A DNA stretch of 64,000 nt from Sphingomonas sp. IW22 (GTDB lineage Bacteria > Pseudomonadota > Alphaproteobacteria > Sphingomonadales > Sphingomonadaceae): positions 1,678,501 through 1,742,500 of the forward strand of contig NZ_JBGGWB010000001.1 of the NCBI RefSeq assembly GCF_041321155.1, read 5' to 3'. Both the position numbers and the translations under genes were made by a program. This document shows, one piece after another, positions 1 to 7,891 of this stretch (positions are counted from its first letter, which is position 1; every line of letters starts with the position of its first letter). The notes under the pieces were generated by a model. That model ran no database searches, was not told the origin of the DNA, and saw only the letters and a list, made by a program, of their open reading frames with translations.

Positions 1-581
1 TCTACACCGTGACGCACTGCGGCTAGTTGCGCCGCGTCGTTCGCCGCATCTTCCTCATCAGCGAAATCGAGCATCAACTCAATCCGCGCGCTGAGCGCCA
101 ACAAACGGGATTCAAAATCGTCTATGTTGCGTCGCAGCACGCCATCGGCGGCTAGAATTGCTGCACGATGCTGCGCCTGCGATTGTGCCGAGAGCAGCGC
201 TGCCAGCGCCTCCGCCTGAGTCAGGTCGATCCGTCCGTTGGTCAGCGCGCGGCGGGTAAACTCCCCTGGCTCGGCAGAGCGAACGCCCGGCTGCGTCAGC
301 AGCGCCGCGATGATCGCGTCGATTACCGCCGGTCCGCCATGAGCGTGCAATTCGACCAGATCCTCGCCAGTCGCAGTATCGGGCGCAGGAAAGATCAGTA
401 CCAGCGCGTGGTCGAGCAGCGCACCATTGTGCGACAACCGGCGCACCCTCGCTTCGCGCGCAGGGGGCAGAGAACCAGCCAGCGCCGTCGCCGCAGCAAG
501 GGCATGAGGCCCGCTCAGCCGAATCACGCCGATTGCCGCTGGCGGTGCGCCGCTCGACAGCGCAACGATGGTATCGTTCAT
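1..581 (-). CDS. mnmE: tRNA uridine-5-carboxymethylaminomethyl modification GTPase MnmE, N-terminal part
   Basis: MnmE works with MnmG to modify the wobble uridine of certain tRNAs, using GTP and a folate one-carbon unit. The first ~193 codons are present, starting with ATG at 581; the rest, including the GTPase domain, lies left of the window. The visible part is the N-terminal folate-binding domain, with the signatures GEDLVELHAHGG and PGEFTRRALTNGRIDLTQAEA. The start lies 4 bp after the stop of the DUF6489 gene, so the two are probably co-transcribed. Identification rests on these family motifs. Confidence 0.93.
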   Translation of the reverse strand, partial: MNDTIVALSSGAPPAAIGVIRLSGPHALAAATALAGSLPPAREARVRRLSHNGALLDHALVLIFPAPDTATGEDLVELHAHGGPAVIDAIIAALLTQPGVRSAEPGEFTRRALTNGRIDLTQAEALAALLSAQSQAQHRAAILAADGVLRRNIDDFESRLLALSARIELMLDFADEEDAANDAAQLAAVRHGV

Positions 582-585
582 GATA

Positions 586-822
586 TCAGTCGCGCGAGCC
601 CTTGCCCGACGTGTCGAACAACTGCCGCCAGAAGGTCAGCCCCGCCTCCCCCATCGGCGCCCAGCTTTTCATCAGCGTCTCGATCAGTTCAGGGCTGGCG
701 CCCTTTTCCATCGATTCCTGAATCATCGCGACATAGCGTTCATGGATGGGGGTGAAATCGGGCAGGCCCATGGCGCGCCTTGCTTCTTCGGGGGTGCAGT
801 CCACCTCGACGTTGATTTTCAT
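586..822 (-). CDS. DUF6489 family small protein
   Basis: A 78-residue acidic protein beginning MKINVEVDCTPEEARR, with the motif MGLPDFTPIHERYV. It matches small proteins of unknown function (DUF6489) that lie beside mnmE in alphaproteobacteria. There is no signal peptide or membrane segment, so it is likely cytosolic. The first residues resemble a beta strand followed by a helix in which D/E residues alternate with an arginine pair. It starts 73 bp from the divergent dienelactone hydrolase gene and is followed 4 bp later by mnmE, so it is probably the first gene of the mnmE operon. Function unknown. Confidence 0.85.
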   Translation of the reverse strand: MKINVEVDCTPEEARRAMGLPDFTPIHERYVAMIQESMEKGASPELIETLMKSWAPMGEAGLTFWRQLFDTSGKGSRD

Positions 823-895
823 TCCTCACTCCGCCTAGCGAACCTGAGCGACGATAGGCACGTTCGGGTCGCGCACGCAACCGAGAGGGAAAACG

Positions 896-1594
896 GTGAG
901 CCAGATCAATATCGACAGCATCGACGGCGCAGGCAGCTTTTCAGCCTATGTCGCGGAACCGGGCGGCACGCCACGCGCGGCCATCATCGTCATTCAGGAG
1001 ATTTTCGGGGTGAACCCCGGCATCCGTGCCAAGTGCGACAAGCTTGCCGCCGACGGCTATCTGGCGGTCGCCCCGGACCTGTTCTGGCGGATCGAACCGG
1101 GCATTCAGCTCAATCCCGATGTGCCCGAACAGATGCAGCGGGGACTGGATCTGATGGGCCAGTTCGATCAGACCCTTGCCATCCGCGACATTGAAGCGAC
1201 CATCCGCGCTGCGCGGGCGCGTCTTGGTGACGGGGGCAAGGTCGGCGTCGTCGGCTACTGCCTTGGCGGACGGCTCCCCTATATGACCGCCGCGCGGACC
1301 GACAGCGACGCCAGCGTCGGCTATTATGCAGTGGGCATCGACGGTCTGCTGGATGAGCGCCACGCCATCGCCAATCCGCTGATGCTGCACATTGCGGGCG
1401 AAGACGGGTTCGTCGACCACGCTACGCAAGCCAAGATGCACGACGGGCTGGACGACCACCCAAAGGTCACACTGCACGACTATCCCGGTGAGGATCACGG
1501 CTTTGCCACCGAAATGGGCAAGCGTCGCTCCCCCGCCGCTGCCGACCAAGCCGATGCGCGGACACGCGCGTTCTTTGCCGAACATCTGGGCTGA
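896..1594 (+). CDS. dienelactone hydrolase family protein
   Basis: An alpha/beta hydrolase of 232 residues, the usual length of the dienelactone hydrolase family (carboxymethylenebutenolidase type). The nucleophile is Cys122 in GYCLGG, with the acid near Asp170 (AGEDGFVD) and His201 in GEDHGFA. Glu35 in the VIQEIFG segment matches the conserved glutamate that gates the cysteine in this family. The start is GTG with a good purine-rich site (GAGAGGGA) just upstream. It is transcribed away from the DUF6489/mnmE pair and stands alone, with no aromatic-degradation genes nearby. The substrate cannot be told and a general lactone or ester hydrolase role is possible. Confidence 0.9.
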   Translation: MSQINIDSIDGAGSFSAYVAEPGGTPRAAIIVIQEIFGVNPGIRAKCDKLAADGYLAVAPDLFWRIEPGIQLNPDVPEQMQRGLDLMGQFDQTLAIRDIEATIRAARARLGDGGKVGVVGYCLGGRLPYMTAARTDSDASVGYYAVGIDGLLDERHAIANPLMLHIAGEDGFVDHATQAKMHDGLDDHPKVTLHDYPGEDHGFATEMGKRRSPAAADQADARTRAFFAEHLG

Positions 1595-1603
1595 CACGAA
1601 AAA

Positions 1604-1629
1604 GGGGGAAGCGATCGCTCGCTTCCCCC
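1604..1629. terminator. intrinsic terminator between convergent genes
   Basis: A perfect 10-bp stem (GGGGGAAGCG with CGCTTCCCCC) and 6-nt loop lies between the convergent dienelactone hydrolase and terC genes. An A-run on the left and AAATTTT on the right would give a U-rich tail in either direction, so it may serve both genes. Confidence 0.8.
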
Positions 1630-1653
1630 AAATTTTGGTTCGATCGGACAAGT

Positions 1654-2382
1654 TCAGGCGAAGAAGCTGATCACGCCCAGCGTATCTTCGGTCCCGACCC
1701 AGCCTTCATAGATCATGCGCAGCGCGACAAAGACGATCACCGCCAGCCCGAAATAGGCGATCCAGCGATAGCGATCGATCAACCGGGCGATAAAGTTCGC
1801 GGCCAGACCCATCAACGCTACCGACAGCAGCAGCCCGACGACCAGAATGCCGGGATGCTCGCGCGCAGCCCCTGCAACGGCCAGCACATTGTCGAGGCTC
1901 ATCGACACATCGGCCACCGCCACGGCCCAGGCGGCCCCGGCAAAGCTCTTGGCAGAGCGCAGGCCCGAATCCTCGTCACCGGCGATTTCGGGTGAGCCCT
2001 CGCTATGGCCGCCCGAGCGGATTTCGCGCCAGAACTTCCAGCTGACCCACAGCAGCAGCAGGCCGCCGGCAAAGATCAGGCCGACAACGCCCATCAACCA
2101 GCTGACGATCAGCGCAAAGGCGATACGCAGCACCAGCGCAGCGCCGATACCGATCAGGATGACCTTGCGCCGCTGATCCGCGGGAAGGCCGGCGGCCAGC
2201 GCGCCGACGACGATCGCATTGTCGCCCGCCAGCACCAGGTCGATCATCAGCACCGACCCGAACGCCGCAAGCGCCGCCGGTTCGGTGATGTTCGAAAAGT
2301 CGGCAAGAATATGCTGCCAGATTTCGGCCGGCGATCCGATGCCGCCCGTTGCCGCGGCGGCGCTGTAGATAAGATCGAGCAT
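1654..2382 (-). CDS. TerC family integral membrane protein
   Basis: A 242-residue polytopic inner-membrane protein of the TerC/YjbE family. Family members are linked to metal-ion handling, including manganese efflux and loading of exported enzymes, and to tellurite resistance. The signature DLVLAGDNAIVVGALAAGL sits in the first conserved membrane helix, and its counterpart DVSMSLDNVLAVAGAA in the second half, giving the acidic intramembrane pair expected for ion transport. About seven hydrophobic segments are visible. It lies 93 bp downstream of rho on the same strand, with a hairpin in between, so it probably has its own promoter. No yybP-ykoY manganese riboswitch was seen upstream. Substrate is inferred only. 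Confidence 0.88.
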   Translation of the reverse strand: MLDLIYSAAAATGGIGSPAEIWQHILADFSNITEPAALAAFGSVLMIDLVLAGDNAIVVGALAAGLPADQRRKVILIGIGAALVLRIAFALIVSWLMGVVGLIFAGGLLLLWVSWKFWREIRSGGHSEGSPEIAGDEDSGLRSAKSFAGAAWAVAVADVSMSLDNVLAVAGAAREHPGILVVGLLLSVALMGLAANFIARLIDRYRWIAYFGLAVIVFVALRMIYEGWVGTEDTLGVISFFA

Positions 2383-2404
2383 GGATAGTTCCTAGACAGC
2401 GAAA

Positions 2405-2427
2405 CGGCGCGAGCATAGCCCGCGCCG
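2405..2427 (-). terminator. hairpin after rho, probable terminator
   Basis: On the minus strand CGGCGCGGGC pairs with GCTCGCGCCG around a TAT loop, a 10-bp stem with one G.U pair, followed by GTTTCG. It sits in the rho-terC gap. The weak U-tract makes it an imperfect intrinsic terminator. Confidence 0.5.
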
Positions 2428-2475
2428 CTGGTTCGGACGGTGGACGTTCGGCTGTCGCCGGAACGCCCCGCCAGC

Positions 2476-3732
2476 TTACTGGTTCATCGAATCGAAGAAA
2501 TCCTCGTTGGTCTTCGAATCCTTCATCTTGTCGAGCAGGAACTCCATCGAATCGATGGTGCCCATCTGCATCAGGATGCGGCGAAGCACCCACATCTTGG
2601 ACAGAATTGGCTTTTCGACCAACAATTCTTCCTTGCGGGTGCCCGATTTGCCCACGTCCATCGCCGGGAAGATGCGCTTGTCGGCCACCTTGCGGTCGAG
2701 GACGATCTCGGAGTTGCCGGTGCCCTTGAACTCTTCGAAGATCACTTCGTCCATGCGGCTGCCGGTATCGATCAGCGCGGTCGCGATGATCGACAGCGAG
2801 CCGCCCTCCTCGATGTTGCGGGCCGCACCGAAGAAACGCTTGGGACGCTGAAGCGCATTGGCATCCACACCGCCGGTCAGCACCTTGCCCGACGACGGAA
2901 CGACCGTGTTGTAGGCGCGGCCAAGGCGCGTGATCGAATCGAGCAGGATGACGACATCCTTCTTGTGCTCGACCAGGCGCTTGGCCTTTTCGATCACCAT
3001 CTCGGCGACCTGCACGTGGCGCTGTGCCGGTTCGTCAAAGGTCGAGCTGATGACTTCGCCCTTCACCGAACGCTGCATGTCGGTGACTTCTTCAGGGCGT
3101 TCGTCGATCAGCAGGACGATCAGGAACACTTCGGGATGATTGTCGGTGATCGCCTTGGCGATGTTCTGCAACATCACCGTCTTGCCGACGCGCGGCGGCG
3201 CGACGATCAGCGTGCGCTGGCCCTTGCCCTGCGGCGATACGATATCGATGACGCGCGCCGACTTGTCCTTTTGCGTCGGGTCCGCGGGGTCCAGACGCAG
3301 CTTTTGTTCGGGATAAAGCGGCGTCAGATTGTCGAAATTGACCCGGTGACGAACCGCATCGGGATCGTCGAAATTGACCGAGACGAGCCGCGTCAGCGCA
3401 AAATAACGCTCGCCATCCTTGGGCGCGCGAACTTCACCCTCGACCGTATCGCCGGTGCGCAGGCCGAATTTGCGGACCTGATTGGGCGAGACATAAATGT
3501 CGTCCGGCCCGGCAAGGTAATTGGCTTCCGGGCTGCGAAGGAAACCGAAACCGTCGGGCAGCACTTCGATGGTGCCCAGCCCCATGATCTGTTCGCCATT
3601 TTCGGCCTGGACCTTGAGGATCGCGAACATCAGATCCTGCTTGCGCATGGTCGATGCGCCTTCCACGCCCAAAGCTTCGGCCATTTCGACCAGTTCGGCG
3701 GGGGTTTTCTTCTTTAGGTCCTTGAGGTGCAT
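2476..3732 (-). CDS. rho: transcription termination factor Rho
   Basis: Rho is the hexameric RNA-dependent ATPase that ends transcription and releases untranslated RNA. The 418 residues match the standard length. In order: a Rho N-terminal helical domain starting [19 protein letters not shown] (1-45), a cold-shock-like RNA-binding domain with DGFGFLRSP (about 50-115), and the RecA-like ATPase domain with Walker A APPRVGKT near 178-186, Walker [12 protein letters not shown], the Q-loop region QGKGQR, and the conserved GGVDANAL loop. Many alphaproteobacteria carry rho close to the replication origin beside hemE and mnmE, as here. A 148-bp gap separates it from hemJ, so rho likely has its own promoter. 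Confidence 0.98.
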   Translation of the reverse strand: MHLKDLKKKTPAELVEMAEALGVEGASTMRKQDLMFAILKVQAENGEQIMGLGTIEVLPDGFGFLRSPEANYLAGPDDIYVSPNQVRKFGLRTGDTVEGEVRAPKDGERYFALTRLVSVNFDDPDAVRHRVNFDNLTPLYPEQKLRLDPADPTQKDKSARVIDIVSPQGKGQRTLIVAPPRVGKTVMLQNIAKAITDNHPEVFLIVLLIDERPEEVTDMQRSVKGEVISSTFDEPAQRHVQVAEMVIEKAKRLVEHKKDVVILLDSITRLGRAYNTVVPSSGKVLTGGVDANALQRPKRFFGAARNIEEGGSLSIIATALIDTGSRMDEVIFEEFKGTGNSEIVLDRKVADKRIFPAMDVGKSGTRKEELLVEKPILSKMWVLRRILMQMGTIDSMEFLLDKMKDSKTNEDFFDSMNQ

Positions 3733-3880
3733 GGGGTGCGTCCGGTTGGGAAAATGAGCGTCGGTCGGCTCGGCAGGACGCCGGCTGCGATGCTGGAGGA
3801 AGGACGTGTGCGTGCCGCCGCGAACCGGCAGGACGAACCGTACGAATCACCTAGGAACCGCGCGGCCCCAAGTCAACGGC

Positions 3881-4336
3881 TCAAAAGGGTCTGACGACCG
3901 CCAGCACGACGATCAGCACCGCAGCCAGGGCCGGCACCTCGTTCACCATACGCAGCGTGCGGGCCGAGAGGTTCGCGCGCCCGGTCCGCAACTTGCGTGC
4001 ATAGCCGACCGCCCAGCCATGATAGCCGCTAAGGGCCAGCACAAGCACCAGCTTGGCATGCAACCAGCCAAGCCCCTCCCCGCCTTCGAACAGGCCCAGA
4101 TTGGCGGCCAGCAACAGGCCGAGCAGCCATACCAGGATCATCGCGGGCGTCAGGATCATCCGCCTCAGCTTGTCCTCGCGCGCGATCCAGCGTTCCGGCT
4201 CGCCGGGGATGGCCAGCCCCTCCTGATGATGGACCAGATAGCGTGGCAGGATGAACATGCCCGCCATCCAGAAGATCACGAAGATGATGTGCGCGGCCTT
4301 TACCCAGGGATAGGCGGCACCCAGCATACCCGTCAT
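3881..4336 (-). CDS. hemJ: protoporphyrinogen oxidase HemJ
   Basis: HemJ oxidises protoporphyrinogen IX to protoporphyrin IX in the inner membrane, the penultimate step of haem synthesis in bacteria without HemG or HemY. The 151-residue protein has four hydrophobic helices. The residues known to be essential in the family are present: a histidine in the first helix (His16, VKAAHIIFVIFWMAG) and a lysine in WLHAKLVLVL (Lys95). It overlaps the end of hemE by 4 bp (ATGA), so the two haem genes are translationally coupled, which supports HemJ over a generic CopD-like protein. Confidence 0.9.
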   Translation of the reverse strand: MTGMLGAAYPWVKAAHIIFVIFWMAGMFILPRYLVHHQEGLAIPGEPERWIAREDKLRRMILTPAMILVWLLGLLLAANLGLFEGGEGLGWLHAKLVLVLALSGYHGWAVGYARKLRTGRANLSARTLRMVNEVPALAAVLIVVLAVVRPF

Positions 4337-5376
4337 CGCGTACCCCTCACCCGGTCGATCAGGGCTTCGACATGCGCGATCGGCGTGTCGGGCAGGATGC
4401 CGTGGCCCAGATTGAAGACATGCGGGCGATCCGCAAATGCCGCCAGGATGCGGTCGACCGCGCGCGCCAGCGTGTCGCCGCCAGCGATCAGCGCCAGCGG
4501 GTCAAGATTGCCCTGCACCGGCATGCCTGCCGGCAGCGCTCGCGCAGCCCATTCGGGCGCGACGGTTTCGTCGACACCGACCGCATCGACGCCGGTCTGG
4601 GTGGCATAGTCGACCAGCTTGGCCCCCGCTCCCTTTGGAAAGCCGATGATGACCAGTTCCGGGCAACGCGCGCGCAGTCCGGCCACGATCGCGGCATTGG
4701 GCGCAATGACCCAGCGTTCGAACTGTTCGGGGCTGAGCGTCCCGGCCCAGCTGTCGAACAGCTGCACCGCCTCCACGCCCGATTCATGCTGGCGGGCCAG
4801 ATATTCGATCGTGGTGGCGACGATCCGGTCGATCAGCCGCTGCATCGCGGCCGCATCGCCATAGGCCAGCCGTCGCGCCGCTTCCTGAGTCCGACTGCCC
4901 TGCCCCGCAATCATATAGGTGGCGACCGTCCAGGGCGATCCTGCAAAGCCAAGGAAGGTGACTTCGGGCGGCAATACGCCCGCGATTTTCTCGACCGCAG
5001 CGTAAACGGGATCCAGCGTATCGGGTGCGCCGGGCGTCAGCGCGTCGATCGCCGCGCCATCGGCCAGCGGTGGTGCCAGTCGCGGGCCTTCGCCGGTTTC
5101 GAACCATAGATCCTGACCCAGCGCCATCGGCACGGTCAGAATGTCGGAAAACAGGATCGCACCGTCGAAACCGAAGCGGCGGATTGGTTGCAGCGTGATT
5201 TCACAGGCGGATTCCGGGTCCAGCGCCATCGCCAGGAACCCGCCCTTTTCCGCGCGTAACGCTCTGTATTCAGGCAGATAACGTCCGGCCTGACGCATGA
5301 GCCACATTGGCGGAATCGACTGACGTTCGCCTTTTAGGGTCGCGAGCAACGGGCGGTGTGCGGGGGAACGGCGCAA
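4333..5376 (-). CDS. hemE: uroporphyrinogen decarboxylase
   Basis: HemE removes four acetate carboxyl groups from uroporphyrinogen III to give coproporphyrinogen III. Family motifs include WLMRQAGRYLPEYR near the N-terminus, FSDILTVPMALGQDL with the catalytic aspartate, FAGSPWTVATYMI, QLFDSWAG and FNLGHGILPDTP. The reading frame is open to 5478, but homology begins at PLLATLKGER. TTG at 5376 lies 6 nt after AAGGAA, an excellent ribosome site, and gives 347 residues, normal for the family; this start was chosen on those grounds. hemJ overlaps the 3' end. The promoter must lie inside the neighbouring origin region, as is known for Caulobacter hemE. Confidence 0.95.
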   Translation of the reverse strand: MRRSPAHRPLLATLKGERQSIPPMWLMRQAGRYLPEYRALRAEKGGFLAMALDPESACEITLQPIRRFGFDGAILFSDILTVPMALGQDLWFETGEGPRLAPPLADGAAIDALTPGAPDTLDPVYAAVEKIAGVLPPEVTFLGFAGSPWTVATYMIAGQGSRTQEAARRLAYGDAAAMQRLIDRIVATTIEYLARQHESGVEAVQLFDSWAGTLSPEQFERWVIAPNAAIVAGLRARCPELVIIGFPKGAGAKLVDYATQTGVDAVGVDETVAPEWAARALPAGMPVQGNLDPLALIAGGDTLARAVDRILAAFADRPHVFNLGHGILPDTPIAHVEALIDRVRGTR

Positions 5377-5676
5377 ACAGGCTTCCTTCAGGCAACAAAC
5401 AAAGACTCTATCTGGATGTGGATAGAGGTTGGCGCGTGGATATCGTGGCTTAGATTCAGCCACCGAAAATGCCAACAACTTGACCCGAATGACTCAGCGG
5501 CGGTGCTGCGATTCGAATCTTTCATACACATTATCCACAGCCTGTGGATGAAAATCGGGTCCGGCTGACGAAATGTGAGTCACTTGTGGACGAATCGGCG
5601 GTTCATCCACGCCTTGGCGGCTGGCACGAGTTGCGCTAGCGACTCTCCCCATGTTTTCCACAGATCGGTCCAGCCG
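5377..5676. other. oriC: probable chromosomal replication origin (oriC)
   Basis: A 300-bp non-coding gap between divergent hemE and ppsR. DnaA-box-like sites: perfect TTATCCACA at 5531-5539; inverted TGTGGATGA at 5543-5551; TGTGGATAG at 5417-5425; TTTTCCACA at 5654-5662; weaker ones at 5522-5530, 5585-5593 and 5603-5611. Eight GANTC sites lie inside it (5404, 5453, 5491, 5510, 5515, 5577, 5592, 5641) and a ninth at 5707. No CtrA motif TTAA-N7-TTAA was found. The flanking order hemE | ppsR-maf-aroE-coaE-dnaQ is that of the Caulobacter origin. Function is inferred from motifs and synteny; the AT-rich unwinding element was not located with certainty. Confidence 0.85.
5531..5551. promoter_or_regulatory. 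inverted pair of DnaA boxes
   Basis: A consensus DnaA box TTATCCACA (5531-5539) faces TGTGGATGA (5543-5551, one mismatch) across GCC. A third, weaker box (TCATACACA, 5522-5530) abuts the left side, forming the densest DnaA cluster of the window. Confidence 0.8.
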
Positions 5677-6489
5677 GTGAACCGCCTGCACCTTCATCTC
5701 CTGTCAGATTCGACCGGTGAGACGCTGGAGAACATCGCCAAAGCGGCGTTGGCCCAGTATGATGACGTCGAAACGCTGCGCCATTTCTGGCCGATGGTGC
5801 GGTCGGAAGCGCATCTGGAGCGCATCCTTCAGGAAATCGCCCAGAACCCCGGCTTGGTTCTGTTTACACTGGTCAATCCGGTGATCCGCCGCACGCTGGA
5901 GGCGCGTTGCCGGGCCATGGGTCTGCCTGCCGTCGCCCCGCTGGACGGGGTGAATGCGGCGCTTTCCGGCCTGTTGGGAGAGGCTGCCAATGCGCGGCCG
6001 GGGCGTCAGCACATGTTGGACGCGGCCTATTTCGCGCGTGTGGATGCCATTCAGTTCACCATCGCCCATGATGACGGCCTGAACTGGGAAAACTGGGAAG
6101 AGGCGGAAATCGTGCTGGCGGGCGTCAGCCGGTCGTCGAAAACGCCGACATCGATTTACCTGGCCAATCGCGGATTCAAGGTCGCGAACATCCCCATCGT
6201 TATCGAAAGCCCGCCGCCGACCAAGCTGTTCGAACTGAAAAACCCGCTGGTCGTAGGGTTGACCACCAGTGCCGACCGCCTGATCCAGGTGCGGCGCAAT
6301 CGCCTGCTCAGCCTTAATCAGGCGCCGGAAACCGATTATGTCGATCAGGAAGCCGTTGGCCGGGAAGTCGCCTATGCCCGGCGCATGTTCGCCGACAATG
6401 GCTGGCCGGTGATCGACGTCACCCGCCGCTCGATCGAGGAAACGGCTGCGGCGGTCATCACTCTTTATCAGGCGCAACGACCGCGATGA
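5677..6489 (+). CDS. ppsR: pyruvate, phosphate dikinase / PEP synthase regulatory kinase-pyrophosphorylase
   Basis: This bifunctional family (DUF299) switches PEP synthase or pyruvate phosphate dikinase off by ADP-dependent threonine phosphorylation and on by Pi-dependent dephosphorylation. The P-loop-like motif GVSRSSKTPTS and the C-terminal DVTRRSIEETAA segment are characteristic. The frame is open from 5575, but the family N-terminus MNRLHLHLLSDSTGETLE corresponds to GTG at 5677, giving 270 residues, the usual size; no strong ribosome site precedes it. A DnaA-like box ends 15 bp before the start codon. It overlaps maf by 4 bp and is the first gene to the right of the origin, the place of the Caulobacter homologue. 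Confidence 0.92.
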   Translation: MNRLHLHLLSDSTGETLENIAKAALAQYDDVETLRHFWPMVRSEAHLERILQEIAQNPGLVLFTLVNPVIRRTLEARCRAMGLPAVAPLDGVNAALSGLLGEAANARPGRQHMLDAAYFARVDAIQFTIAHDDGLNWENWEEAEIVLAGVSRSSKTPTSIYLANRGFKVANIPIVIESPPPTKLFELKNPLVVGLTTSADRLIQVRRNRLLSLNQAPETDYVDQEAVGREVAYARRMFADNGWPVIDVTRRSIEETAAAVITLYQAQRPR

Positions 6490-7082
6490 CACTGACCCTT
6501 GCTTCCCAAAGCGCCAGCCGCCGCGCGATGCTGACCGCCGCCGGTGTCCCGCATGAAGCGGTCGCCGCACTGGTGGATGAGGATGCGGCAAAGGCCAGCT
6601 TTGCCGCGCGCGGCCTGTCGCCGCGCGACACCGCCGATGCACTGGCCGAGCTTAAGGCCGCCAAGGTCGCGTCGCTGGGTGTGCCGGGACTGGTGCTGGG
6701 TTGCGATTCGATCGTCGCGCTGCCCGACGGGCGCCTGCTCGACAAGCCGGTCGACCGCGACGACGCGGCGGCGCATCTGCGCGCCATGTCAGGGACCACG
6801 CACGAGCTTTACAGTGCGGCGGTGATTTTCGAGGGCGGTCGCGCGGTCTGGCGCCATATCGACCGGGCACGGATGAGCGTTCGCACGCTGTCGGACACCT
6901 TTATCGACCGCTATCTCGATGCCGAATGGCCCGTCATTTCCGGATGTGTGGGCTGTTACCGGATCGAGGGGCCAGGCGTTCAGTTGTTCGCGCGTGTCGA
7001 TGGAAGCCACTTCACAATTTTGGGGATGCCGTTGTTGCCCTTGCTCGATTACCTCCGCACGCGCGGCCTGATGCCGGCATGA
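6486..7082 (+). CDS. maf: Maf-family nucleoside triphosphate pyrophosphatase
   Basis: Maf proteins hydrolyse non-canonical or pyrimidine nucleoside triphosphates to monophosphates and limit their entry into nucleic acids. The 198 residues begin LTLASQSASRRAMLTAAGV, the family's phosphate-binding signature, with the metal-binding acid in LGCDSIVALPDGRLLDKP and the DRDDAAAHLRAMSGTTHELYSA region following. The last signature reads GCYRIEGPGVQLFARVDGSHF. The start overlaps the ppsR stop (ATGA) and the stop overlaps aroE, so it is embedded in the origin-proximal operon. Base specificity cannot be read from the sequence. Confidence 0.93.
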   Translation: MTLTLASQSASRRAMLTAAGVPHEAVAALVDEDAAKASFAARGLSPRDTADALAELKAAKVASLGVPGLVLGCDSIVALPDGRLLDKPVDRDDAAAHLRAMSGTTHELYSAAVIFEGGRAVWRHIDRARMSVRTLSDTFIDRYLDAEWPVISGCVGCYRIEGPGVQLFARVDGSHFTILGMPLLPLLDYLRTRGLMPA

Positions 7083-7891
7083 CCATGGCTTATGCGGAAG
7101 TGATCGGCGACCCGATCGCCCATACGAAATCGCCGGTCATTCACGGTTTCTGGCTGAAGGCGCTGGGGATCGAAGCCGACTATCGCGCGACGCATGTGAC
7201 CAGCGATGAGCTGAGCGCCTATTTCGCGCGCCGGACCCTCGACCCTGACTGGCGGGGCTGCAACATCACCCTGCCCCACAAGGAGGCGGCGCTGGCGCAT
7301 GTCGCCGATCCGGGCGATGTGCGCGGGTCCATCGGCGCGATCAACACCGTGTTTCGCAATGAAAGTGGCGAGATCGTCGGCACCAATACCGATGCCGCGG
7401 GCTTTTACGCTCCGCTGGCCGATACCGATCTGGCGGGCGGACATGCCGTTGTTATCGGATCGGGCGGTGCGGCGCGGGCGATCCTGTTCGCATTGTCGCG
7501 CATCGGCATCGGCGCGGTCACGCTGATGGCGCGCAATCCGCTGAAGGGTGCGGGCCTGCTCGCCGCATTCGGGCTGAAGGGTGACGTGGTCGATTTTGCC
7601 GCCCCGCTTCCCCCGGCGGATCTGGTCGTCAACGCCAGCCCGCTTGGCATGAAGGGGCAGGCGCCGCTGTCGGTCGATCTGTCGCCGCTGCCCCAAAGCG
7701 CCATCGTGTATGACATTGTCTATGCGCCGCTGGAAACCGAGCTGCTTCGCGCGGCGCGGGTGCGGGATCTGGCGACGATCGACGGACTGGAGATGCTGAT
7801 CGGCCAGGCGGCCGCCGCGTTCGAGCTGTTCTTCGACGCGGCACCGCCACGCGCGCGCGACGGCGAACTGCGCGTCTTGCTGACGACATGA
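7079..7891 (+). CDS. aroE: shikimate dehydrogenase (NADP+)
   Basis: AroE reduces 3-dehydroshikimate to shikimate in aromatic amino acid and folate precursor synthesis. Shikimate-binding residues appear in AYAEVIGDPIAHTKSPVIHGFW; the catalytic lysine and aspartate lie in NITLPHKEAAL and GTNTDAAGF; the NADP Rossmann loop is VIGSGGAARAIL, and the end carries DGLEMLIGQAAAAFELFF. ATG at 7079 overlaps the maf stop by 4 bp and gives 270 residues. A second in-frame ATG two codons later (7085) is possible. The stop overlaps coaE in the same way. Confidence 0.96.
   Translation: MTMAYAEVIGDPIAHTKSPVIHGFWLKALGIEADYRATHVTSDELSAYFARRTLDPDWRGCNITLPHKEAALAHVADPGDVRGSIGAINTVFRNESGEIVGTNTDAAGFYAPLADTDLAGGHAVVIGSGGAARAILFALSRIGIGAVTLMARNPLKGAGLLAAFGLKGDVVDFAAPLPPADLVVNASPLGMKGQAPLSVDLSPLPQSAIVYDIVYAPLETELLRAARVRDLATIDGLEMLIGQAAAAFELFFDAAPPRARDGELRVLLTT

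Noticed and set aside
2383..2475. Manganese (yybP-ykoY) riboswitch before terC
   Set aside because: The gap carries only a simple terminator-like hairpin and none of the conserved riboswitch loops.
2440..3717. Long plus-strand open frame (425 codons) opposite rho
   Set aside because: It lies antisense to a certain rho gene and its product has the His/Arg/Asp-rich composition of a shadow frame in high-GC DNA; no motif found.
5377..5676. CtrA binding sites in the origin
   Set aside because: No TTAA-N7-TTAA was present; the region has no TTAA at all.
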